In this document: one piece after another, positions 47,181 to 55,666 of the stretch
Position numbering within the stretch: the first letter of the stretch is position 1
How the letters are laid out: each line of letters begins with the position of its first letter
Assembly (NCBI RefSeq): GCF_004337445.1
Contig: NZ_SJZB01000042.1
Span: forward strand, 62,001 to 126,000
From: Parasulfuritortus cantonensis
GTDB taxonomy: Bacteria > Pseudomonadota > Gammaproteobacteria > Burkholderiales > Thiobacillaceae
Length of the DNA: 64,000 bases
Direction of reading: 5' to 3'
Program-made: the position numbers and the translations under genes
Notes under the pieces: generated by a model
What the model saw: the letters and a program-made list of their open reading frames with translations, nothing else
The model's database searches: none
What the model was told of the DNA's origin: nothing

Positions 47181-47256
47181 AACGTTTAGCTTGAGGGGCG
47201 CAGAAACAGGCGGCGAAGCCGGCTGTTGGAGCGTCCAACTCGAAGCGCTTGTTAGC
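47181..47256 (-). other. attC-like site between cassettes, split by the MITE
   Basis: Read on the minus strand it begins GCTAAC at 47256 and ends in AAACGTT. If the MITE is removed the end becomes GTTAAGC, a perfect GTTRRRY core box. The centre has an imperfect hairpin ACAGCCGGC-TTC-GCCGCCTGT, and the flanking segments resemble the L boxes of the next site (GTTTAGCTTGAGG against GTCGAGCTAACCGG). Consistent spacing supports a real attC. Confidence 0.65.
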
Positions 47257-47263
47257 TAAATTT

Positions 47264-47671
47264 CTATTTTGTTGCCGCATACTGCGACCACGCCTTTGCT
47301 GCAAGGTCGATTATCTCTTTGGGAGAAAGTTCTACAGTTTTTGTGTAATCCGTGAATTTTATTTTATTCGTAGGCTTAAACTCAATTGTTCCATGGCATA
47401 GAGCATTTCTTGCATGTCGCAATGGCGATTCTTTAAAGGTGTCATCTTTATTGCTCTCCAAGGCTTGCTTGATTGGAACCAATGCCGCCATAGCTAGCAG
47501 CCCGGAAAATCCCTTCGAATACAGCAAGTTCATCGGATGACTAGCCTGCGCAGAGCAAAACTCACCAAGCGACATATCTGGACTTTCCTTCAGTGCAGCC
47601 TCGATATTTACCAATACTGAGGATAACGGCTTCACAATCCTGAATATTTCAAGGATTTCGGGTTCTGTCAT
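47264..47671 (-). CDS. Hypothetical cassette protein with HEPN-like motif
   Basis: 135 residues, mostly helical and of low GC. Arg88-Asn-Ala-Leu-Cys-His93 (RHARNALCHG) fits the RNxxxH catalytic motif of HEPN RNases. It lies between two attC-like sites, so it is a gene cassette. No antitoxin ORF is next to it within the same cassette. HEPN assignment is by motif and helical character only. Confidence 0.65.
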   Translation of the reverse strand: MTEPEILEIFRIVKPLSSVLVNIEAALKESPDMSLGEFCSAQASHPMNLLYSKGFSGLLAMAALVPIKQALESNKDDTFKESPLRHARNALCHGTIEFKPTNKIKFTDYTKTVELSPKEIIDLAAKAWSQYAATK

Positions 47672-47689
47672 TTGGTTTGCCTCCGAATA

Positions 47690-47759
47690 GCTAACGTCGA
47701 GCTAACCGGACGCCAAAATGCGCAGCATTTTGGCGGTCCGCGTTGAGCGCCAAGTTAGC
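47690..47759 (-). other. attC site, best preserved of the array
   Basis: 70 bases. Read on the minus strand: GCTAAC, then a long stem GCCAAAATGC-TGC-GCATTTTGGC with one extrahelical base (GGACC against GGTCCG side), then GTTAGC at the other end. The TAA stop of the 155-residue cassette ORF (47755-47757) is inside the first box, and the next ORF begins after the site with a GGAGG ribosome site. Strong structural match to attC. Confidence 0.8.
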
Positions 47760-48222
47760 AGTCTGTCGTAATTGGTGTGTGAACATTAGCGACTTCAACG
47801 CTAAATAGAAGTTGAGAAATATCAGGTAGATCAATGGTCTTGTTATCCATTCCAACTGACTCGCGTATGCGTAAACAGAGGCGTGTAAATGACAGAATTT
47901 CAGATTCGGTCTGAAGAGTTCCGCCGGCCCTTATAAATCTAGCTAATTCCTGAATTACTTTCGAGTGTCCGTAAACGCATATTCTTGCTTTTGAATCTGC
48001 CAAAATGGCAAATTCCTCTTCAACACGGGCTCTATTTCCCGTCCGTTGGGCAACGGCGATTGCTGAAGCTGAGTTAAGAAAGTCTGCATACGCTTTGTTT
48101 TGAAGCTCGGTTAACTTGCTATTGGTGTTGTTCTTTCTGGTGAAATGGGCTTGCAGCCAAGCACCAAAAAACACACCCAGCAAACCTATTAATGGTGCAA
48201 ATATTACAAGTTCCGTGTTCAT
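47755..48222 (-). CDS. Hypothetical cassette protein with one N-terminal membrane segment
   Basis: 155 residues, low GC. A membrane segment (FAPLIGLLGVFFGAWLQAHF) at residues about 7-26 is followed by a basic/polar and helical cytoplasmic domain (KLTELQNKAYADFLNSASAI). No family recognised. Its stop lies inside the attC at 47690-47759. It is the first cassette of the three in the direction of transcription. Confidence 0.7.
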   Translation of the reverse strand: MNTELVIFAPLIGLLGVFFGAWLQAHFTRKNNTNSKLTELQNKAYADFLNSASAIAVAQRTGNRARVEEEFAILADSKARICVYGHSKVIQELARFIRAGGTLQTESEILSFTRLCLRIRESVGMDNKTIDLPDISQLLFSVEVANVHTPITTDC

Positions 48223-48233
48223 TTCTGCAGGCT

Positions 48234-48340
48234 GCTAACGTAATGTGCGCACCAATTGGTGTACAACTCGCCTCACTCGCATGGCGAAATGCCTTGGATA
48301 TTCAGTAGGTCGATGCGCACGAAGTGGGTTGTTCACCTTT
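48234..48340 (-). other. Weak attC-like boundary upstream of the cassette array
   Basis: GCTAAC at 48234-48239 has the same context as the other sites, and TGTGCGCA (48244-48251) can pair with TGCGCAC (48315-48321). The far end (GGGTTGTTC) is a poor core box. This could be a degenerate attC or an attI remnant. No integrase gene was found next to it. Confidence 0.35.
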
Positions 48341-48381
48341 GTGCCCTCAGTCGACTGGATTACATATGTCATATGCCGTTC

Positions 48382-48398
48382 AGGTCGCTTTGCGACCT
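48382..48398. repeat. Short inverted repeat, REP-like
   Basis: AGGTCGC-TTT-GCGACCT, a 7-3-7 hairpin followed by ACCCCC. It lies in the gap upstream of ahcY. It may be a weak terminator for upstream transcription or a dispersed repeat related to 45244-45260. Confidence 0.5.
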
Positions 48399-48453
48399 AC
48401 CCCCTTCTTGCCCCAGGCCGACGCAACGTCGTCGGTCGGCTCTTATTCCGTTG

Positions 48454-48459
48454 TAGAAT
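48454..48459 (+). promoter_or_regulatory. Probable -10 box for ahcY
   Basis: TAGAAT, with transcription expected to start near 48466, directly before the SAH riboswitch. No clear -35 hexamer was assigned. Confidence 0.45.
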
Positions 48460-48469
48460 CATAACCCTA

Positions 48470-48524
48470 CCGAGGAGCGCTGCAAGGGCCACGCCCCCAG
48501 GCTCGGTTCCGAACCGCGCTCACC
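48470..48524 (+). promoter_or_regulatory. S-adenosylhomocysteine (SAH) riboswitch
   Basis: The 5' half CCGAGGAGCGCTGCAA, the middle AGGCTCGG and the 3' half CCGCGCTCACC match the SAH riboswitch consensus: GAGCGC pairs with GCGCTC, and CCGAG with CTCGG, forming the pseudoknotted fold. It sits about 75 bases before ahcY, whose enzyme removes SAH. The class turns expression on when SAH accumulates. Confidence 0.9.
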
Positions 48525-48599
48525 TGTCTAACCCGCCGGGTGCGGGGACGGCATGTGAGCCTCCCTCCCCGGCCATGGTATTACGCAAGGAGCATCACC

Positions 48600-49997
48600 A
48601 TGGCTGAATTCACCGATTACAAAGTCGCCGACATGGCGCTGGCCTCCTGGGGCCGGAAGGAAATCCGCATCGCCGAGACGGAGATGCCGGGCCTGATGGC
48701 GATCCGCGCCGAGTACAAGGACGCCCAGCCCCTCAAAGGGGCCCGCATCGCCGGCTCGCTGCACATGACCATCCAGACCGCCGTGCTGATCGAGACGCTG
48801 ACCGCGCTGGGCGCGGAGGTGCGCTGGGCCTCGTGCAACATCTTCTCGACCCAGGACCACGCCGCCGCCGCCATCGCCCAGGACGGCGTGCCGGTGTTCG
48901 CCTACAAGGGCGAGTCGCTGGACGAGTACTGGGACTACACTCACCGCATCCTGGACTGGTCGGGCGAGCCGGCCAACATGATCCTCGACGACGGCGGCGA
49001 CGCCACGCTGCTGTTGCACCTCGGCATCAAGGCCGAAAAGGATCGCGCCGTGATCGCCAAGCCGGCCAACGAGGAGGAAACCTCGCTGTTCGCGGCCATC
49101 GCCCGCCACCTGGACAACGACCCGGCCTGGTATTCGAAGCGCATCGTCCACATCAAGGGCGTTACCGAGGAGACCACCACCGGCGTGCACCGCCTTTACC
49201 AGATGGCCGAGGAAGGCCGCCTGGCCTTCCCTGCGATCAACGTCAACGACTCGGTGACCAAGTCCAAGTTCGACAACCTGTACGGCTGCCGCGAATCGCT
49301 TATGGACGGCATCAAGCGCGCCACCGACGTGATGGTGGCCGGCAAGATCGGCGTGGTGCTGGGCTACGGCGACGTCGGCAAGGGCTGCGCCCAGGCCTTC
49401 CGCGGCCTCGGCGCCACCGTCTGGGTGACCGAGATCGACCCGATCTGCGCCCTCCAGGCCGCCATGGAAGGTTACCGCGTGGTGACCATGGACGAGGCCG
49501 CCGCCCTGGGCGACATCTTCGTCACCGCCACCGGCAACGTGAACGTGATCGGCCACGACCACATGGCCGCCATGAAGGACCAGGCCATCGTCTGCAACAT
49601 CGGCCACTTCGACAGCGAGATCGACGTCGCCAGCCTGCACAAGTACGAGTGGGAAGAGATCAAGCCCCAGGTCGACCACGTCATCTTCCCCGACGGCAAG
49701 CGCATCATCCTGCTCGCCAAGGGCCGCCTGGTGAACCTGGGCTGCGCCACGGGCCACCCCAGCTTCGTGATGTCCAACTCGTTCACCAACCAGACCCTGG
49801 CCCAGATCGAGCTGTTCAATCACGCCGAGAAGTACGAGAAGCAGGTCTACGTGCTGCCCAAGCACCTCGACGAGAAGGTGGCCCGCCTGCACCTGAAGAA
49901 GATCGGCGCCCACTTGACCGAGCTGACCCCCGAGCAGGCCGCCTACATCGGCGTGCCGGTGGACGGGCCGTACAAGGCGAACCACTACCGGTATTGA
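48600..49997 (+). CDS. ahcY: Adenosylhomocysteinase (SAH hydrolase)
   Basis: 465 residues from ATG 48600 with AAGGAG upstream; a longer frame to 48540 has no ribosome site and would enter the leader. NAD-binding [15 protein letters not shown], plus [15 protein letters not shown], active-site [15 protein letters not shown] and the C-terminal YKANHYRY. It splits SAH into adenosine and homocysteine. It is preceded by the SAH riboswitch and followed by a strong terminator. Confidence 0.98.
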   Translation: MAEFTDYKVADMALASWGRKEIRIAETEMPGLMAIRAEYKDAQPLKGARIAGSLHMTIQTAVLIETLTALGAEVRWASCNIFSTQDHAAAAIAQDGVPVFAYKGESLDEYWDYTHRILDWSGEPANMILDDGGDATLLLHLGIKAEKDRAVIAKPANEEETSLFAAIARHLDNDPAWYSKRIVHIKGVTEETTTGVHRLYQMAEEGRLAFPAINVNDSVTKSKFDNLYGCRESLMDGIKRATDVMVAGKIGVVLGYGDVGKGCAQAFRGLGATVWVTEIDPICALQAAMEGYRVVTMDEAAALGDIFVTATGNVNVIGHDHMAAMKDQAIVCNIGHFDSEIDVASLHKYEWEEIKPQVDHVIFPDGKRIILLAKGRLVNLGCATGHPSFVMSNSFTNQTLAQIELFNHAEKYEKQVYVLPKHLDEKVARLHLKKIGAHLTELTPEQAAYIGVPVDGPYKANHYRY

Positions 49998-50041
49998 CCC
50001 TTTCCAATCCCCGCCGAGCTGCTAAAGCCAGCTTTAACAAG

Positions 50042-50077
50042 AATGGCCGCTGTTAAAAAATAGCGGCCATTTTTTTA
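50042..50077 (+). terminator. Rho-independent terminator after ahcY
   Basis: ATGGCCGCT (50043-50051), a ten-base A-rich loop, AGCGGCCAT (50062-50070), then seven T. The complementary A run makes it possibly bidirectional. Confidence 0.85.
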
Positions 50078-50127
50078 GTTGAGTTTTCAATCGAAAAATA
50101 AAGGATGGTTTAACAAGAGAAAACGTT

Positions 50128-50155
50128 ATTAAAATAAGACACACTTATTTTTAAT
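50128..50155. promoter_or_regulatory. AT-rich inverted repeat upstream of the Fic gene
   Basis: ATTAAAATAAG (50128-50138), five bases, CTTATTTTTAAT (50144-50155). It is nearly perfect, with one extra T in the right arm. It lies 15 bases before the Fic start, inside a short low-GC gap, and could be an operator or a hairpin covering the start region. Confidence 0.4.
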
Positions 50156-50169
50156 AGCGATCGAATGCG

Positions 50170-51351
50170 ATGACCCGTACGCGCATGTCCAGGCAGTCGG
50201 GTACCTACCGTCGATGCAATGTCGCCGGAGAAGGCTATCGAGCCTACCTGCCGACACCGTTGCCGCCCACGCCGGGCCTGGCAATCGATACACCATTGCA
50301 GGAGCGGCTGGACCGCGCCAACCGGGCCATCGGCCGGCTCGATGGCATCTCTGCGGTGCTTCCGGACACCACCTTGTTCCTCTATTTCTACGTCCGCAAG
50401 GAAGCCCTCTTGTCCAGCCAGATCGAGGGCACTCAGTCGTCGCTGTCCGATCTCCTGCTGTTCGAGGGCGAGCAGACGCCGGTAGCGGGCCTGGATGACG
50501 TGCGCGAGGTGTCCAACTACGTCGCCGCCATGGACCACGGCCTGCGCCGCATGCGGCAGGACAACTTTCCGCTGTCTTTGCGGCTGATCCGCGAGATGCA
50601 TGCCATTCTGCTTCGCGAAGGACGCGGCGCGGCGAAGGACCCCGGCGAGTTCCGCCGTTCGCAGAACTGGATTGGCGGTAGCCGGCCCGGCAACGCCCGT
50701 TTCGTGCCGCCGCCGCCGGAAGCGGTCATGGACTGTCTGGGCAGCCTGGAAAAGTTTCTCCACGACGACCCGCAACCCACTCCCCTCCTCATCAAAGCGG
50801 CGTTGGCCCATGTCCAGTTCGAAACCATTCACCCGTTTCTGGATGGTAATGGCCGCATGGGACGCCTGCTGATCACCCTGCTGCTGTGTGGCGAAGGTGC
50901 CTTGAAGGAGCCCCTGCTTTACCTGAGCTTGTATTTCAAAGCCCATCGCGATGCGTATTACGACTGGCTGCAAAGAGTCCGGGAAACGGGCGACTGGGAA
51001 GGCTGGCTGGGTTTCTTCCTCACCGGCGTCGAAGAGACTGCGGAAACCGCCACCGAAACCGCGCGCCGCATCCTCGGCCTGTTCGCCGCCGACCGTTCGC
51101 GCATCGCAGATGGCAGCAAGTCCGGCGCTACCGATCTGCGCTTGCATGAGCAGATGCAGAAACGGCCCGTCTTTACCGTCGCCCAGGCCATGCGGGCCTT
51201 GGCCATGACGGCGCCAACCGTGGCGGCCTCGATTGCTCGAATGGAGCGGTTGGGCATCGTCAAAGAGACGACCGGACGCAAGCGGGACCGGGTGTATTCC
51301 TACGCCCCATACTTGGCCATTCTGAGCGAGGGGGCCGAACCGATCGGCTGA
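50170..51351 (+). CDS. Fic family AMP-transferase with N-terminal inhibitory motif
   Basis: 393 residues; start at 50170, or 50188 as an alternative. The Fic core is intact: His221-PFLDGNGRMGR (HPFxxGNGR). An inhibitory (S/T)xxxE(G/N) motif is Ser82-SQI-Glu86-Gly87, so this is an auto-inhibited class II Fic. A C-terminal winged-helix domain follows (about 315-393: AMRALAMTAPTVAASIARM). No toxin-antitoxin partner is adjacent. Targets are unknown; the family modifies proteins with AMP. Confidence 0.9.
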   Translation: MTRTRMSRQSGTYRRCNVAGEGYRAYLPTPLPPTPGLAIDTPLQERLDRANRAIGRLDGISAVLPDTTLFLYFYVRKEALLSSQIEGTQSSLSDLLLFEGEQTPVAGLDDVREVSNYVAAMDHGLRRMRQDNFPLSLRLIREMHAILLREGRGAAKDPGEFRRSQNWIGGSRPGNARFVPPPPEAVMDCLGSLEKFLHDDPQPTPLLIKAALAHVQFETIHPFLDGNGRMGRLLITLLLCGEGALKEPLLYLSLYFKAHRDAYYDWLQRVRETGDWEGWLGFFLTGVEETAETATETARRILGLFAADRSRIADGSKSGATDLRLHEQMQKRPVFTVAQAMRALAMTAPTVAASIARMERLGIVKETTGRKRDRVYSYAPYLAILSEGAEPIG

Positions 51352-51456
51352 AAAGCCGATCCTCGTGCTACCAATCGTCACGGCCATTTGTTTAAATTGG
51401 GCCTCGCCCGGGCGTCATCGGCGACGCCCGCCGTCCACGTTGCAAGGGAGATAGAC

Positions 51457-51819
51457 ATGGAACCGGAAACCCTCACCGCCGCCAACAACGACGAAAGCAA
51501 CTGGGGCTTGTTCGCCCACCTGTCCGCGCTGGTCGGTTTCCTCATCCCGTTCGGCAGCCTGATCGCCCCGCTGATCATCTGGCTGACCAAGGGCAAGGAG
51601 TCCGCCTATGTCGGCGAGCAGGCCCGCGAAGCCCTCAACTTCCAGATCACCATGGCCATCGTGTTCGTGGTCTGCTTCCTACTGTCCTTCATCGTCATCG
51701 GTCTGTTCCTCATGGGCATCGCGGCCATCGCCGACCTGGTGTTCGTCGTCCTGGCCACGGTCACGGCGTCCAAGGGCCAGCTGTACCGCTATCCGTACAC
51801 CATGCGCTTGGTCAAGTAG
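51457..51819 (+). CDS. DUF4870 family membrane protein
   Basis: 120 residues from ATG 51457, with AGGGAG upstream. Three membrane segments (about 21-45, 63-85, 90-107) and the family block WLTKGKESAYVGEQAREALNFQ. Small inner-membrane protein of unknown function. It ends 19 bases before tlyA. Confidence 0.88.
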   Translation: MEPETLTAANNDESNWGLFAHLSALVGFLIPFGSLIAPLIIWLTKGKESAYVGEQAREALNFQITMAIVFVVCFLLSFIVIGLFLMGIAAIADLVFVVLATVTASKGQLYRYPYTMRLVK

Positions 51820-51838
51820 GCGGGTCGGGCCCGACGGG

Positions 51839-52591
51839 ATGCGTGCCGACCAGTTGCTCGTGGCACGCGGCCTGTCGCCGTCCCGCACCGCGGCCCGGCG
51901 TGCCATCGAGGCCGGCCGGGTCAGTTACCTGCGCGGCAGCGATGCCCTGCCGGTGCGCCAGCCGGCCCAGGATTTGCCGGAGAGCGCCGAACTGAGCCTG
52001 CGTCCGGACGCCTCCGAGCGCTACGTCTCGCGCGGCGGCCTCAAGCTGGCCGGGGCACTGGCCCATACCGGCCTCGACGTCGCCGGCCTGGCCTGCCTGG
52101 ACGTCGGCCAGAGTACGGGCGGCTTCACCGATTGCCTGTTGCAGGCCGGCGCCGCCCGGGTGGTGGGGGTCGAGGTGGGCCATGGCCAGTTGCATCCGCG
52201 CTTGCGCGACGACCCGCGGGTACTGTGCATCGAGGGGGTGAACGCGCGCGAGGGGCTGGCGGACCGGCTGCCGGAAGGGCCCTTCGACCTCGTCGTCTGC
52301 GATGCCAGCTTCATTTCCCTGACCCTGCTCCTGGCCGGTTTCCCGCCGGCGTTGAAAGCGGGTGGCCGGGTGCTGGCCCTGGTGAAGCCGCAATTCGAGG
52401 TCGGTCCCGGCAACCTGGGCAAGGGCGGCATCGTGCGCGACCCCACGCTGTATGTCGAGGTCGAAGCGAAGATCCGCGCGGCCTGTGCCGATGCCGGGCT
52501 GCAGGTGCTCGACTTCTTCGCCAGCCCGATCACCGGCGGCGACGGCAACCGCGAGTTCTTCGTCCACGCCCGTTCATCGGCGAACGCTTAA
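51839..52591 (+). CDS. tlyA: TlyA family rRNA methyltransferase / hemolysin-like
   Basis: 250 residues from ATG 51839. An S4 RNA-binding domain (about 1-60: MRADQLLVARGLSPSRTAARR) precedes a FtsJ-like Rossmann domain (CLDVGQSTGGFTDCLL, VCDASFISLTLLL, ALVKPQFEVG). TlyA methylates ribosomal RNA 2'-hydroxyls. The same family is annotated as hemolysin in older literature. Some strains need it for capreomycin sensitivity. Confidence 0.9.
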   Translation: MRADQLLVARGLSPSRTAARRAIEAGRVSYLRGSDALPVRQPAQDLPESAELSLRPDASERYVSRGGLKLAGALAHTGLDVAGLACLDVGQSTGGFTDCLLQAGAARVVGVEVGHGQLHPRLRDDPRVLCIEGVNAREGLADRLPEGPFDLVVCDASFISLTLLLAGFPPALKAGGRVLALVKPQFEVGPGNLGKGGIVRDPTLYVEVEAKIRAACADAGLQVLDFFASPITGGDGNREFFVHARSSANA

Positions 52592-52807
52592 ATACTTCTC
52601 GCCTTACGCCGGTGACCTGCGTATGATGCGCGCCTTCGTTGTGCAGTAAGCCATTGATCATTCAAGGGACTGCTGTTCTTCGCAGCCCCATCAGCCCCAA
52701 CCCCTGCGTCCTTGTCCTGTCGGTCGCGTGATTTTCGGTTGGCGCCGATGTCACGTAACCGCCGCCGGCCCGAGCCGGTGGCTCGAAGCTATTTGGAAAG
52801 GTAACGC

Positions 52808-54202
<1,395 letters not shown>

Positions 54203-54211
54203 GCACCCACG

Positions 54212-54238
54212 AAAATGCCCGCGCAAGCGGGCATTTTT
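54212..54238. terminator. Bidirectional terminator between rhlE and hemE
   Basis: AAAATGCCCGC-GCAA-GCGGGCATTTTT, an 11-bp stem with four-base loop; T runs on both strands, so it can serve both converging genes. Confidence 0.85.
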
Positions 54239-54259
54239 CTTTCCGGGGGTTGGGCCCGC

Positions 54260-55324
54260 TCAGCCGTGATAGCGGCGGCTGTCCGACTTCACCGTCTCGA
54301 CCAGGGCGGCGACGTTGTCCGGCGGGGTGAACTGGGAGATGCCGTGGCCCAGGTTGAAGACGTGGCCGGTGCCCGGGCCGTAGCTGGCCAGGATGCGCTT
54401 GGCCTCGGCCGAGACCGCCTCCGGGGTGGTGAGCAGGATGGACGGGTCCATGTTGCCCTGCAGGGCAACCTTGTCGCCGATCCGGCGGCGGGCGTCGCCG
54501 ATCTCCACCGCCCAGTCCAGGCCGACCGCGTCGGCGCCGCAGGCGGCGATCTGCTCGAGCCAGAGGCTGCCGCCCTTGGTGAAGACGATGCGGGGCACCT
54601 GGCGGCCTTCGCGCTCGCGGGTCAGTCCGGCCATGATGCGGGCCATGTAGGGTAGCGAGAATTCCAGGTAGGCCGCCTGGGTCAGCATGCCACCCCAGGA
54701 GTCGAACACCATGACGGCCTGGGCACCGGCCTCGATCTGGGCGTTCAGGTAGTCGATCACCGCCTGGGTGGTCACGGACAGGATGTGGTGCATCAGGTCC
54801 GGGCGGGCGTACATGAGCTTCTTGACCTTGGCGTAGGTGTCGCTGCCTTCGCCCTCGACCATGTAGCAGGACAGGGTGAAGGGGCTGCCGGAGAAGCCGA
54901 TCAGCGGCACCGAGCCGTCCAGGGCGCGGCGGATCTCGCTCACCGCGTCGACCACGTAGCGCAGCTTGTCGTGCGGGTCGGGCGCGGCCAGGGCGCGGAT
55001 CTCCCATTCCTCGCGCAGGGGCCGCTCGAACTTGGGACCTTCGCCTTCGGCGAAGTAGAGGCCGAGGCCCATGGCGTCGGGCACGGTGAGGATGTCGGAG
55101 AACAGGATGGCGGCGTCGAGGTCGTAGCGCGCCAGCGGCTGCAGGGTGACCTCGGTGGCCAGGGCGGGCGACTTGCACAGGTTCAGGAAACTGCCGGCGC
55201 GGGCCCGGGTGGCGCAGTATTCCGGCAGGTAACGGCCGGCCTGGCGCATCAGCCACATGGGCGTGTAGTCGGTCGGCTCACGCAACAGGGCGCGCAGGAA
55301 GGTGTCGTTTTTCAGGGAGGTCAT
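54260..55324 (-). CDS. hemE: Uroporphyrinogen decarboxylase
   Basis: 354 residues from the ATG at 55324, matching the family length (an upstream ATG at 55336 would add four residues). Signature [14 protein letters not shown] and [14 protein letters not shown], with the active-site Asp in the second; [16 protein letters not shown] is also conserved. It converts uroporphyrinogen III to coproporphyrinogen III in heme synthesis. Confidence 0.96.
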   Translation of the reverse strand: MTSLKNDTFLRALLREPTDYTPMWLMRQAGRYLPEYCATRARAGSFLNLCKSPALATEVTLQPLARYDLDAAILFSDILTVPDAMGLGLYFAEGEGPKFERPLREEWEIRALAAPDPHDKLRYVVDAVSEIRRALDGSVPLIGFSGSPFTLSCYMVEGEGSDTYAKVKKLMYARPDLMHHILSVTTQAVIDYLNAQIEAGAQAVMVFDSWGGMLTQAAYLEFSLPYMARIMAGLTREREGRQVPRIVFTKGGSLWLEQIAACGADAVGLDWAVEIGDARRRIGDKVALQGNMDPSILLTTPEAVSAEAKRILASYGPGTGHVFNLGHGISQFTPPDNVAALVETVKSDSRRYHG

Positions 55325-55357
55325 CGTCTCGTCCATGCGGTGATGACCGCCATTCTA

Positions 55358-55666
55358 TCAGGCCGGGCCGGCGCCCCGCGGCGGCGTCAGCCAGCCTAGG
55401 TAGTGGAACAGCATGTACAGGCACAGGTTGGCCAGGATCAGCAGGAACACCGCCAGCCAGGCGATGGCGCCGTCGCGGACGAAGCGCGGCGCGAGCGTCC
55501 GGGTCAGGCGCCAGGCCGGCCGGGTGACGGCCTCGAAGAAGCGCCAGACCGCGTTGTCGCGGTAGCCGGGGCCGGCCAGCAGGGCGAGCAGGCCCTTGCC
55601 GATGAAGGTGTAGATGAGCAGGCGCAGGATCAGCTGGATGACCTGGAACAGGGCGTTGGCGTCCAT
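55358..55666 (-). CDS. Small membrane protein, YggT-like size
   Basis: 102 residues with two hydrophobic segments (about 9-31 and 67-86) and a basic loop (TRPAWRLTRTLAPRFVRDG). It begins one base before the symporter stop. No firm family assigned; YggT-like by size and position of segments only. Confidence 0.65.
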   Translation of the reverse strand: MDANALFQVIQLILRLLIYTFIGKGLLALLAGPGYRDNAVWRFFEAVTRPAWRLTRTLAPRFVRDGAIAWLAVFLLILANLCLYMLFHYLGWLTPPRGAGPA

